Positions 35,201 to 45,119 of a stretch of DNA of 64,000 nucleotides are shown piece after piece. Made by a program: the position numbers and the translations under genes. The stretch is from Petunia secreta (taxonomy: Eukaryota > Streptophyta > Magnoliopsida > Solanales > Solanaceae), in contig JARKIP010000033.1 in NCBI GenBank assembly GCA_029990175.1, positions 20,629,001 through 20,693,000 on the forward strand. Direction: 5' to 3'. Within the stretch, counting starts at the first letter, position 1; every line of letters starts with the position of its first letter. The notes beneath the pieces are model-generated. The model saw only the letters and a list, made by a program, of their open reading frames with translations, ran no database searches and was not told the origin of the DNA.

Positions 35201-38200
35201 AACTCAAAAGAGAAGCACGAAAAGATTTACAAAATGTGACATCATATAAGACATATAATATAGGTATTACGAGATTGCACAAGATTTAAACCATCATATC
35301 AGACCAAGAGTGCAAGGAACAAATGATAGAGGGTAAAATGAGAGAAAGTCAAGAGATGATTTGGTCATGTCCTATGTAGAAAATCACATGCATTGCCATT
35401 TGTGCGACAATATGATGACCTAAGGTTAGAAGAGGAATAAGGTCATGTGGCATATAAGGATGGAAGTTATCTTAGTATACCTACAAACCTCTTGAATTCA
35501 ATGCTTAATTAGCTAAGACAGGACGATATGGAAATAAATGATCCATGTAGTCTAAAGCAAATAGTCGAAATTTAACGCCTAGTTATTGTGTTACACTTAC
35601 ATTGAGTCTAGTGTTTTATGTCTTTAGATACATGCAGCTGTTTTTTTTTCTTTGTAACTTTCACAGTATCTCCTTCACACAGTTTTTTTTTTTTTCAATA
35701 AAATTTTTATCTTATCAAAAAAAAAAAAAAATGTCTTTAGATACATGTATGTTCGTATGGGGTCAAGTGTGAGATTCAGAGAACCTCTAATTTTCCTTAA
35801 AAGTCAAGTATTTAGTTTTAAAATGAGATGAACCAACATACCACAGTATGGCTACAACAAATCCATACATCTGCCCTTAAATAAAATAGTATTAAAAGTC
35901 AAATTATTTAGCATTTAAACGAAACGAACCTAAATATCACGGTATGGCTACAACGAATCCATACATCCGCCCTCAAATAATTTGAGATTGTGCCGTGGTT
36001 GATCTCTCAATCTCAAAAGATGAACAAATAAATAGGCTATGGTTGGAGACATACAAGAGACGATTGGTGGAGTATTTTCCGGTATTCATATCTGGTGACA
36101 AATAAAATAAGTATCCAGAAAAGAACTATGTCCACAAGCACAATACCTTACTATACCGGGCATGGGCAACAGAAAATTGAGTTTGATCCTTGATGACCGG
36201 AAATGAAGGATCAGCAGAACCATCTTTGCTCTGAGAAATGAAAAAAGAAAAAATTGCACATTCGTCTAACAGAAGTTGGATATAAGAAAATCACTAACAT
36301 TGGAAATTAGCCAAACACCATTCAGATTCAATGTTTACCTTATCGTAGATATAGAAATTTCCATCCCCGTGAGCAACAACAAAAGTCCCATCACTGTTAG
36401 GCACCCATGCGATACTTGTGCATCGACTGGTGTTGAATGCAAAGGAAATCATTAAATTGGCAAATAAACCATTCTCGTTTTGGCATACAAACCTCTTTGT
36501 TTTTTGTGTTAATCATCACATTTACGGTGCTGCCATGGCCAGACATTGAATGAAACTAATTTAAAAATTTAACAACTGATGAACACAGCAAACACTTAAT
36601 GAACTATGGATCTTCGACAAGGGAGGGGGATAGCCTAGTAGTAAAGACCATCCACCTTTAACCATATGGATGGGGGTTCAAGTAGCCTAAGGAGCAAAGT
36701 CAGAAATGGCCACCGTTGGGGTCCTGGGTAGTGAATTTGAGGGGTTGAGTTTACCACATCAAAAAGATTACGTATCTTCTGTGTGTACTATTTGTACTAT
36801 TGGAAGGACGGAAATGTTGTTCAAAATCTTCATAACTTGCTGGACTTGTTAGATTTCCTAGGAATTTAATGTAACCAAGTTCAGCTTTTCTGTGTGTACA
36901 TCTCACAGTATCAGCTTGATACTGATTAAATAAAACTTTACCTTCTCAAAAAAAGATTATGTATCTTCTGAAACAAGCCTTGACAAAGGATGCATTACAA
37001 AGGGCATGGCGTGGAAAATAAATGTTACTTATACCTTTTTTCCTAATATCTTCTTTACTTTTTCTAAATAAATGTATAATGCTGGCCTGGAATGTATTTA
37101 AATGGAAATAAGGCCAGTGAGGATTCATAGAGTCGAGCCCAACTTGTTTGGGACTGAGGCGTAGTTGTTGTTGTATTGCATCTCCTAAATGCCCTTTTTT
37201 CGATCAGGCTCCATAATGCCCTTTCTTCTATATAATACTCCCTCGTTCGAATATACGTGTCTGTATTTCTTTTTTCGTCCATTCCAAAAAGAATGACAAT
37301 TTTCTAAATTTGAAACAACTTAACTTAAATTTCCATTTTTATTAATGACAAGCTTTTATAAGGGAAACTAATGTTAGGACATGTTTAAGACCACAAGTTT
37401 CAAAAGTCTCATTTCTTTCTTAAACTTCGAGTTCATTCAAATATCAAACTATACCACATAAATGAAACGGAAGGAGCACTTCTTATTGTCCAATAAAAGA
37501 AACATTTTTTCCACTTACACTTCAATATCTTCATGGCTATTTGTGAGTTCTGGAAAAAAAACTGAAAACTAAATCTAATAATATTTTCCTTTTCATCCTA
37601 ATACTTCAGACTAGTCTATGTATCTTTCCTCAACTCTGGGGAAGGGGGTTTTGTACATGGGAGGTGTCAAAATATCTCTAAATTTCCATAAAAGACAACC
37701 TAAATTAATGATAGAGATTCACTCATTAGCTAATGGATTTTCTTTTAAGCATACTGTTTATTTTCTTACAAATGTCTCTTGAAACATGAGATGGAGTGCC
37801 TTAGAGAATGTTTAGTGATCATATATGCCATTTAATCGCGGATTATTGGTCTGAGATATCCTTACATGGAGCAACATGGTCATTGAGGATTCATATAGCC
37901 AACCCCAGCTTGCTTGGGGTTTTGCATAGTTTTTGTAAATGCCATTTAACAAAAGTACTGCAAAAGCACTATATCCTCTGGAAGAGACGAATATGATTAC
38001 CAATTTACAATTCTAATTTCTGACCCCCCATTTCTTTTGTTTTTTTCTTTTTTGGTGAGCAAGTAATTAGTTTTATAGATGAAGGGCATTAAAACCCCGT
38101 ATACAAGAGGCATACAAAGTAATAGAAAACATTACAATCTATGTATCAAGCAATATATTCTCTGGAAGAGACAAATACAGTTACCAATTTACAATCTAAT

Positions 38201-40889
38201 TTTTGACCCCCATAAAATGGGAAACAACCAGCAGAAAGGCACTTAATTCAATGATATGCCAATCCACAAATGAGGTTTCCATTTACAGACAGACAGCAAG
38301 ATAAGGTAAAACGAACATAAGATACCACCTTTACCAAAATGTTAACCTATCTACTATAAGTAAACTTGTACGGAACTCACAAGCCGTACCAGCCATCAAA
38401 AAGCATATATGATGCCTTTCTGACTAAGTAGTCATCTATTTCAAGGTCAATTTAAAAAGATGTCAAGGAAGCCTAGGTGTAAACCATTATTCCTCAAAGA
38501 CAAGATAAAGAAAAGAAAGCATTTAAAATAATTACAATGGCAGCTTTTGATGTGAGAGCCTTGCCTGTTGTTAACAGCACCATCTTTGTTGTAATGCTGT
38601 GCCCCAATAAGCTTCTTCCCAACATCTTGCAGTTGTTGTCGTAGAGATACTGAATAAACTGCAAGTGGGAAACAGCATCGTGGTTAAAGAGGGAATCCTA
38701 CTAGAGGCTGTAAGCCATTTGTCTCATAGACTATTGAGGAAATTTACCATCTCCAGAATTTAACCCAATAAGCAAGTCATGTCCTTCCTTTGCATCCGGA
38801 TCAAATGCATGGCAAATGGGGTTTGAATTGCTGAAATGTATAGACTTTATAGGATCCTATATTGAACAATAAATCTCTCATAATCCATATCATTGAATTT
38901 ATCATCAAGACAGCAAATACGTTGATGATTATACCTTATCTCGAGAGTTCAAGTCACTGATAAAAATTGCATCACCGACATTGAATACTATGTAGGTTCC
39001 TTTGCCATCAAAATTTGAGTTGCCAACAGAATAACTTGGACTTGACACCCCAAATGATCCAACCCTACCACTCACGCCACTAATAGACTTACTTCCACCG
39101 TTTCCTCCAACAAAACTAAGTGCTTTACTGCCATTTCCACTACCTAAGAACCTTGCTGCAGCTGACCTAACACCACTGCTCACTCCAAAACTTGATGATG
39201 AATGGGTCTGCGCCTGCATCGGCTTATCCTTGAGAAGAGCAAGTGTTACCTGAAAATCAAAATTAGTTGCCAAGTTTTCAAACTCGGTCCTAACATTGAT
39301 TTTAATGTGAAATCTAGAAAGGGGATGATCAAGCTTTAGATACTGGCTAAAGCTTGTCCGTTGGTTCAAAACATCAAATCAGCTCTACTAGCAAATTTTC
39401 ACATTAGTATAATATCTCAGCCATCTAAGACCAAAGGCATGTCTAAGGATTAACTAATAGTAATAATCAGATTGATATAACTAGGACCCAAAAAGTTTTA
39501 AGGTAGTGGATGTACTGCAAGAATTAAGGTCAACCACCAAACTATAAAATTCAACTGGTCTCAGTAGTGGATTTTCCATTCGGGGTAAAAAGACAGATAA
39601 GAAAGAAACCAATTAACTGTAAAATTCAATTGCTCAGAAGTTCACTAGGCGGCAACAGGCAAAAAGACAGATAATTGTAAAAAGCAATTGCTCAGAAGTT
39701 CTCAAGACAACTAGGTGGCACCAAAGCTTGAAATTTGCAGAATGACGACGTTTAAACCCCCCAAAAACATACCTTGAACTTGAAGTAACCTTTTTCTTGT
39801 CCTTTTTTTAAGGAAAGGTCTGTGTCAAGATACGTACGAGACTGATCCACCGGGTAAGCCGCTACATGCACATTTAAAGGTGCCGAATAAACCTAAAGGA
39901 ACCTGGGGTTGCGAACCTCTACTAATCGACAGTAAAAATGCTACATCCACAATAAGGTCCTTTCAAGTTTCACACTAAATGTTTGAAATAAACCATATTA
40001 GCCAAACCCCTTCTAAACTCAGCACAAAACATGAATATTACCAAAAGGATCAATCCCAAAATGCAATCTTGAACGTCCTACAAACCACTAAAGTTAAAAT
40101 TAAACCATATTAGCCAAACCGCTTCTATACTCTGCTCGAAACATGAATATTACCAACAGGATCAACATCAAAATCCAATCTTGAGCATCTTAGAAACCAC
40201 AACTAATTTTGGGACATCCTACAATACACTAAAGTTGAAATTAACCATATTAACCAAACCCCTCAAATCCGGAGATTTCTTCCAATCTATTCAAGCATAG
40301 GTGGGTAGAGCTACCCGGTACCCGTTGTTGGTGGGAGTTGACAGGTATCCAGTGGAATTATTCGAGCTGTACCTAAGTTGGCCCGGACACCATCATCACT
40401 AAAAAATAAAATTTAAATAAATAAAAAAAAAAAAAAAAAAAACCCTTCTAAACTCAGCTCAAATTACGCATATTACACCTGGGTCAATCCCAAAATCCAA
40501 TCTTGAACAATCTACAACCCACTAAAGTAGAAATAGAAATAAACCATATTAGCCAAACCCCTTATAAACTCAGCTCAAAATATGAAAATTACCAACATGG
40601 TCAATCCCAAAATCCAATCTTGAGCATCTTACAAACCACTAAAGCTGAAATTAACATCAATAGATACTGTAAAAAAGGGAAAGGGCAGCCCAGTGCACGA
40701 AGCGAATAAAAATTATACCTGAGTAACAGTTTTGCCATGAGCATAGTGAAGAAGACCTGAAGGATGAGTCTTTTCATACTGAAGTTTATACTTTCCTTCT
40801 GGTGTCTTAAAATAAGTCTTTAAACCTGTTGATTGTGTATTATTTGCTGATGCTGATGAATTATTATTATTACTAACCCCTGAATTCAT
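26249..40889 (-). CDS. WD40-repeat protein of the WDR20 / CreC family (11 exons, 545 residues)
   Basis: Exons, in order of transcription: 40889-40719, 39249-38935, 38856-38748, 38658-38565, 36426-36339, 36230-36147, 27657-27564, 27478-27391, 27199-27094, 26947-26855, 26644-26249 (stop TGA). All phases join cleanly. The protein starts with the family signature GLKTYFKTPEGKYKL and HPSGLLHYAHGKTVTQ, then a Ser/Gly-rich stretch, then WD40 blades (CTSIAWVPNSDGTFVVAHGDG, INSIAISNDGAYIATVGRDG, YILTGGEDDLVQVWSM, DTQLLLWDLEMDEI, ESVLTVCREGHIKIW). Family members (fungal CreC, animal WDR20) bind and activate USP12/USP46-type deubiquitinases; that role in plants is inference. Intron 4 uses a GC donor. 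Intron 6 is 8.5 kb with a retrotransposon. An upstream in-frame ATG at 40916 would add nine residues. Confidence 0.9.
29023..29444 (+). repeat. 5' LTR of element D
   Basis: 422 bp, TGTTATGAATAATAG to CTAGCCATTACA. It differs from the right LTR by a T/G near 29047, a 3-bp indel near 29108 with a neighbouring substitution, and a C/T near 29126. The primer site follows after one base. Confidence 0.95.
29485..33858 (+). pseudogene. Gag-pol polyprotein of element D with one in-frame stop
   Basis: The frame from ATG 29485 is open to 33858 except for one TAA at 29953-29955 (codon 157, in gag). The long part from Met 30007 has 1283 residues: CCHC-like knuckle CFKCGEKYTPGHQC (116-129), protease LIDTGST (about 199-205), RT with MPFGLTNAPATFQ and catalytic FFDDIL (about 536-541), RNase H (ETDACHTG, about 680), integrase zinc finger (GHSG...CDTCQRH) and core (MDFIEGLP, YHPQTDGQTERVN). 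A C-terminal chromodomain-like segment follows (VQWFNLPPEDATWEDY). All catalytic motifs are present; only the gag stop breaks it. No other frameshift was seen. Confidence 0.9.
33888..34312 (+). repeat. 3' LTR of element D
   Basis: 425 bp, nearly identical to the left LTR. The purine tract immediately precedes it, and the duplicated CAATC follows it. Confidence 0.95.
35618..35747 (+). repeat. Short poly(A) retro-insertion with 17-bp target duplication
   Basis: ATGTCTTTAGATACATG occurs at 35618-35634 and 35731-35747. The 96 bases between end in AATAAAATTTTTATCTTATC and a run of A. This is the signature of a 5'-truncated, target-primed (LINE-driven) insertion in intron 6 of the WD40 gene. Confidence 0.85.
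36625..36970 (+). repeat. tRNA-derived SINE with a second poly(A) insertion
   Basis: Pol III box A-like TAGCCTAGTAG (36631-36641) and box B-like GGTTCAAGTAG (36675-36685) are 33 bases apart, as in tRNA-derived SINEs. Downstream, a 21-bp direct repeat AAAAAGATTAYGTATCTTCTG (36761-36781 and 36950-36970, one mismatch) flanks 168 bases ending in AATAAAACTTTACCTTCTC and A residues, a second target-primed insertion. All lies in intron 4 of the WD40 gene. Confidence 0.7.
37095..37935 (+). repeat. Two SINE-like 3' tails
   Basis: AGTGAGGATTCATAGAGTCG with AACTTGTTTGGGACTGAGGC (about 37115-37170) and TTGAGGATTCATATAGCC with AGCTTGCTTGGGGTTTTGC (about 37875-37930) are related and end in TTG-rich tails. 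They look like 3' ends of a plant SINE family. Between them I see no gene; the stretch is intron 4 sequence. Confidence 0.5.
37966..38212. repeat. Direct repeat pair, period 183, flanking a LINE-like stretch
   Basis: A block of about 60 bases (TATYCTCTGGAAGAGAC, ACCAATTTACAATTCTAATT and GACCCCC) occurs at about 37971-38030 and 38154-38207 with roughly 90 percent identity. The stretch between contains a sequence with the look of a LINE 3' region (GGGCATTAAAACCCCGTATAC). It is in intron 4 of the WD40 gene. Confidence 0.6.
39992..40660. repeat. Imperfect 110-140 bp tandem repeat in intron 1 of the WD40 gene, split by a SINE fragment
   Basis: Units begin ACCATATTARCCAAACC at 39992, 40104, 40244 and 40543, and contain CATGAATATTACCA-type and TCAATCCCAAAATCCAATCTT blocks. 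The third unit is interrupted after 40262 and resumes at 40441, which gives four units if the insertion is removed. Confidence 0.8.
40263..40440 (+). repeat. Solanaceae-type SINE 3' fragment with poly(A), inside the tandem repeat
   Basis: GGTGGGTAGAGCTACCCGGT and the following GTTGGTGGGAGTTGACAGGT resemble, from memory, the 3' part of Solanaceae SINEs. It includes TTGGCCCGGACACCATCATC and ends in a 24-base A-rich tail. The flanks repeat AAACCC, in keeping with a short target duplication. Confidence 0.7.
40676..40703 (+). repeat. SINE 5' fragment next to the exon 1 splice donor
   Basis: AAAGGGCAGCCCAGTGCACGA matches the conserved start of Solanaceae SINEs (GGGCAGCCCGGTGCACTAAG, from memory). 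It ends about 15 bases from the splice donor of WD40 exon 1 (intron starts 40718 on the minus strand). Confidence 0.6.
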
Positions 40890-41249
40890 CGTTCTTGATT
40901 CTTTTCTTATATACAATTCAATATATATATATATATGGGGTTTATATATGTAATAATGAGATCATTCTTGAATTGATTGGGTGTCAATTGCTTCTTAGAT
41001 TAATTGACTTTTTTGTAATGGTTGGGACAAAGTCTTTTGTGTTGCAGCTATTTGTTCTTTGTTGTTCTTCTTCTTCTTGTTCTTCTTCAGCTGTTAATAC
41101 TCTTTTGTTTGCTTTTTCTATTTTTGATGTTTGTTTTTGAGAGTTTGATGGTGTTTGAGATTCATTTTGGATTGAGTTTGCAATGTGTTTTAGTTTGGGC
41201 TCTTTGGCATTTAGGAACTGGGGAAAATTACAAAAATAGGACACTTTAG

Positions 41250-44020
41250 CGTCACTCGTACATTTTTGGAGTTCATTAAAAATAAATTTAACTTTTTTCC
41301 CGGTCGTCAGAAGTTGCCAGACACACCTGGTGAATCGCCAGGTCTATCTGCAATTTATGGTAACTGAGGCTAAAATTTAAATATTTTTGTAGTGTATGCC
41401 AAAAGTGTAAGAGTGGCGCGGGAAAGGGCTATTGTGCGTCAATTCTTGTTGGGAGCTTGCAAAAGAATAAAAGCTAGACTTGGGAGTCATTTGTTGTGTG
41501 ATGATGGTGGTTTTGGTCGTGGAGGTTTCGATGATGGTGAGGTACACGGTGGTGGCTGGTGATTGATGGTTATGTGGTAAGAATGATATTAGTTGTGCAA
41601 TGGTGGAGGTGACTGGTGTTATTAGAAATGGTGGTAGATGACATGTGATGTTAGACAGTGAGTGATGGTAGTGTTAGTTGTTAGTGATGATGGAGGCGGA
41701 TTGTCGTTGTGGTCAGTGGTGGCGGTTATATTGATGATGGCTGGCAATATTGCTGGTAATGGTGGCCGTTGGCTGTTGTTGATAGTGGTAGTGGTGGTGG
41801 TGGTGGTTATTAGTTACGATGGAATCTTGGAGGTGGTTTATGCTAGAGATAGACGGTTGGGGAATTTGATAATGGTGAATAGTAGTGGTGGTGACAGTTA
41901 AAAATGTTAGTGATAGTAATGGTGGCTGACATTAGTAATAGTTGTAATGAAGAAGTTGATTGGGTGTTGGCATTGGTGGTGGTTGGCAACGGCAATCGTG
42001 GTGGTTGTGATGGTTGTGATGGTGGAAGTGGTTGGTGATGGTTATGCTACTTGATCAATGTGACGATGGTTTGTTGTATCATGAGGTCATTAAGGCTCTA
42101 GATAAAGATCATTTTATCAAAAAAAATTTGTTGGATAGCCTCTTAATAATATTAAGTCTCTACAATGATTGAGACCTATTTAGACCCATTAAGGTTGATC
42201 TTAAGAAAATATAAAGTATACTAAATGAATGAAACTTGAACCGTTCAGCCCGGATCTTCATTAAGTAGTGCAAACAAATGATTGATCCATCTCTATTAAT
42301 CGAGATTTGAATCTCAAACCTGAAAGCTAGAAGGAACACTTAACATCCATCTCTATTAACGCTAATTTTTTATTGTGATTCTGTTGATTCTTACCAGTTT
42401 GAAAGGAAAAAAAAAAAAAAAAAGAAAAAAAGAGGCGATCTTGCATAATATTCCCTTTTCAATCAATCAAAAACTTTCATACTTGCATACATGGTGTTGT
42501 TTACATATTATTACATTATCCAAAAGAACTATAATAGACAATCAAATTCCAGCAACCTTTAGTAACAATTGGTATTATATGAGTTTGTGGTTATTTGAAG
42601 ATCCATGAGCTATTTCTGTTCTATTGACTTGACAAATTGTCTAACTTTTGAAAGGAAAAAAGGTAGAATGAGAAAAGGCTAATACTACAAACAAGGGATC
42701 CATGTTTGCAAGTCTATATGTGGTTTTTGTAATGTTCGTCATTTGATATTCTGAATTCAATGACTGATTAATTTAAATTTGCATTGCATGAAGTTCATTT
42801 AAAAGACATTTCAGTCATGCTGTATCCATGGTGGTAAAAATTTTGCGTAGGAGCCTGTATGTCACGCGCTAATTGATTTGTAGCCGTCAAAAACAATTTC
42901 GCTGAGAAATAGCCATTTCCGGACAAATTCCAGGGCCAATATTTTATTATGTGACTTTATATAAAGCTTCAGTAAACTAACCCCAGATATAAAATACGGG
43001 GCTTTGAACAAGTATTTTGTTATGGGACTGAAGCTTTATATATAAAGTCTCATAACAAAATAATGGGTATATGGTACTAGTAGATTTGGGTTCAACAAAC
43101 ATGATAAAGAAGAATTTACGTAAGGATCACAAAAATATAGGGGACAACTACAAGTGGAAACTGAATTATATCTTTTTCAAATATCATGAAGGTTGATTCC
43201 TTTCGTATCAGCATTGGTGTTACCTTATAGGACTTCCTGTGTTTCCTCATTTAGAGTAAGTCAAAAGGAGAACGTCTTCAATTATTTTTGGCTTTTACTT
43301 ATGCCATATATGCATAAACATTACAGAAATTGAGTAACATGAAATGTTTATAGATGATTTATATATCAAACCGTAACTAATTTGAAATTGAAGGGTAATT
43401 GCTTGGTTATAGAAGCTACACGTACTCATCATCACACATACAAGAAAAGAAAATTCTTAACATCTGGAAAACGAAATGCAAATACCCCTGAGTCACCCGC
43501 TTGTAAAATAATTAGAAATTTATGTTCAATTCAATGATCTGTCAATCAAATCCAAATGTTCTCAATTTTATTGATGCTATTCAAGAATTTATTAGTGCAA
43601 ACTTACACCTTTATACTTGCTAATCTCCACTATATTTAGTACTCTAATTTACAGCAAGATTTTGTGTATTACCCTAAGGGATCATTTGGTTCACATATTA
43701 GTTACTATGTGGGGTTTAATAGGAAGATTGGTTATATGGTAGTACTAGTTAATAATGAACATGTTACACATGAATTGTTCACTTTACGAGAGCATTATTT
43801 TTTAAATAGTTTCATTAATGTATTAAGCACGTAAAATAACACATAGATTCTTGCATAAGTTGATGAAGGTATTATTTAATCAGTTACGTGAAAATTTTTG
43901 TTCCCGACCTGACTCGACTGCTATGATAGATGGACTGGTAGTGCAATCAATCAAACATTATATTATCTTCTATTAGATCTTAGTTGTAAAAGAACCAACT
44001 AATAAACAAGATCATATCTG

Positions 44021-44021
<1 letters not shown>
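41250..44021. other. Intergenic region with TGG-rich low-complexity block
   Basis: No gene is supported. 41219-41246 carries the motif also seen at 25545 (GGGGAAAATTACAAAAATAGGACACTTT), probably a transposon end upstream of the WD40 gene. 41505-42060 is strongly TGG/GTG-rich low-complexity DNA. 43013-43062 is a palindrome, TATTTTGTTATG...CATAACAAAATA. The rest is AT-rich. The first 350 bases right of 40889 probably hold the WD40 5' UTR and promoter. Confidence 0.55.
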
Positions 44022-44058
<37 letters not shown>

Positions 44059-44113
44059 AGAAGAAGAAGAAGAAGAAGAAGAAGAAGAAGAAGGAGGAGG
44101 AGGAGGAGGAGGA
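44022..44113. repeat. Poly(A) and GAA/GGA microsatellite
   Basis: About 34 A residues are followed by repeated GAAG-AAG units and then GGA units. It lies 100 bases past the stop of the first FLA gene on its 3' side, so the transcript (minus strand) would read as pyrimidine-rich if it extends that far. Confidence 0.9.
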
Positions 44114-44212
44114 GCAAGATCAATTTAACTCTCAAAAATCAATTTCAATTTTCATGTACTTAAAGAATCACAACCATACATGCACACATATACTCACACC
44201 AGAGTTATAATC

Positions 44213-44947
44213 TCATAGATTCCAAGAAAATGCAGCAGAAAAGAAGAATAACAAAAAGCCTCCTTTGTAGATCATCCCCTGGTACATGTTTGTAACTGGA
44301 GATGTAGCAGATGAAACAGCAGGAGAAGAAGAAGAATCAGCGGATCCTGTTTTCTTTTTCGGCTTTACAGGTGTAGGAGCAGGAGCAGGAGCTGGAGGAA
44401 CAAAGAATTGTAATGGTAGAAGAACTTTGTCCACTTGATATATAGCTAATTGATCATCAGTATATATAGTACTTGACACACTTGCATTGACAATGCCAGT
44501 TGTTATATTCACTGAACTTCCTGTTGTTGTAATATTTATAGGAAATTCTCTGTTGCTTGTCCCTCCTGCCTGTGTCCTTAAAGGGTTACTAGCAGTTTGG
44601 AATTGAGTGAGGGAATAGTATGTAGGGAGAATGTGGAATTGGATGAGTTCAGCTTTTTGTTGATCAGTGAATGAATTTAAAGTTCCTGCTTTCATGCTCA
44701 AGAATGCATTGTCTGTTGGCACAAACATTGTGATGCCATTGTTTGAATTGTTGAGTTGTGATGTGATTTCATTGAGTTGTTGTGTGTTTTGTAGTAAACG
44801 AATGAACGTCGAACATTGGCCTGCTTTATCGAGGATCTTTGTCACGTTTAATGGAGGTGGTGGACCTGGTGCTGGTGCTGGAGCTTGAGCCAAAATGCCA
44901 GTGCATTGCAAGAAGAAAAAGAACAAGAACAAGACAATATGCATCAT
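44213..44947 (-). CDS. Fasciclin-like arabinogalactan protein, FLA11/FLA12 type (copy 1)
   Basis: 244 residues, intronless. A hydrophobic signal peptide (about residues 1-21, ending GILAQ) is followed by an arabinogalactan motif APAPAPGPPPP and one fasciclin domain. The domain has H1 (NGITMFVPTDNAFLSM) and H2 (YTDDQLAIYQVDKVLLP) boxes and several N-glycosylation sequons (NVT, NIT, NAS). A second Pro/Ala stretch (PPAPAPAPTP), a Ser-rich spacer and a C-terminal hydrophobic tail follow, suggesting a GPI anchor. Family members of this group sit at the plasma membrane/wall and are tied to secondary-wall formation in stems. It is paired with a paralogue at 46642. Start 44947 is chosen (MMHIV); a second Met follows at once. 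Confidence 0.93.
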   Translation of the reverse strand: MMHIVLFLFFFFLQCTGILAQAPAPAPGPPPPLNVTKILDKAGQCSTFIRLLQNTQQLNEITSQLNNSNNGITMFVPTDNAFLSMKAGTLNSFTDQQKAELIQFHILPTYYSLTQFQTASNPLRTQAGGTSNREFPINITTTGSSVNITTGIVNASVSSTIYTDDQLAIYQVDKVLLPLQFFVPPAPAPAPTPVKPKKKTGSADSSSSPAVSSATSPVTNMYQGMIYKGGFLLFFFSAAFSWNL

Positions 44948-45017
44948 TTTTCTTTTCTTGGAGGGGTTTTTTTTTTTAAGTATATGGTGAGTTTACTTTG
45001 CTATGTGAATGTGGCAT

Positions 45018-45025
45018 TTATATAT
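45018..45025 (-). promoter_or_regulatory. TATA box of FLA copy 1
   Basis: The minus strand reads CAATATATAAATGCC around 45015-45029, about 75 bases before the ATG, at the right distance for a short leader. Confidence 0.65.
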
Positions 45026-45107
45026 TGAGAGGGTGTGGATATCTTGATTTAAAAACAATGAAGAAGAAAGGATTTGTGGGGTATTGAGGTGGAAAATTGA
45101 GTGTCAA

Positions 45108-45115
45108 GTTAGGTG
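45108..45115 (-). promoter_or_regulatory. MYB46/SMRE-like site in the FLA copy 1 promoter
   Basis: The plus strand reads GTTAGGTG, matching the MYB46 element consensus RKTWGGTR; the minus strand reads ACCTAAC, an AC element / SMRE. It is 160 bases before the ATG, inside a block (GGTGAAAG...TTTAAGGTGGGCA) shared with the paralogue promoter. Confidence 0.5.
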
Positions 45116-45119
45116 AAAG

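Noticed and set aside
40918..40940. AT dinucleotide run as TATA box of the WD40 gene
   Set aside because: It is only about 30 bases before the chosen ATG, leaving no leader; more likely a microsatellite in the 5' UTR.
41505..42060. Open frame in TGG-rich DNA upstream of the WD40 gene
   Set aside because: The Val/Gly-rich product is a by-product of GTGGTG low complexity.
43013..43062. AT-rich palindrome as a microRNA precursor
   Set aside because: The stem is short and almost perfectly self-complementary in AT DNA, more like a transposon remnant; no other support.
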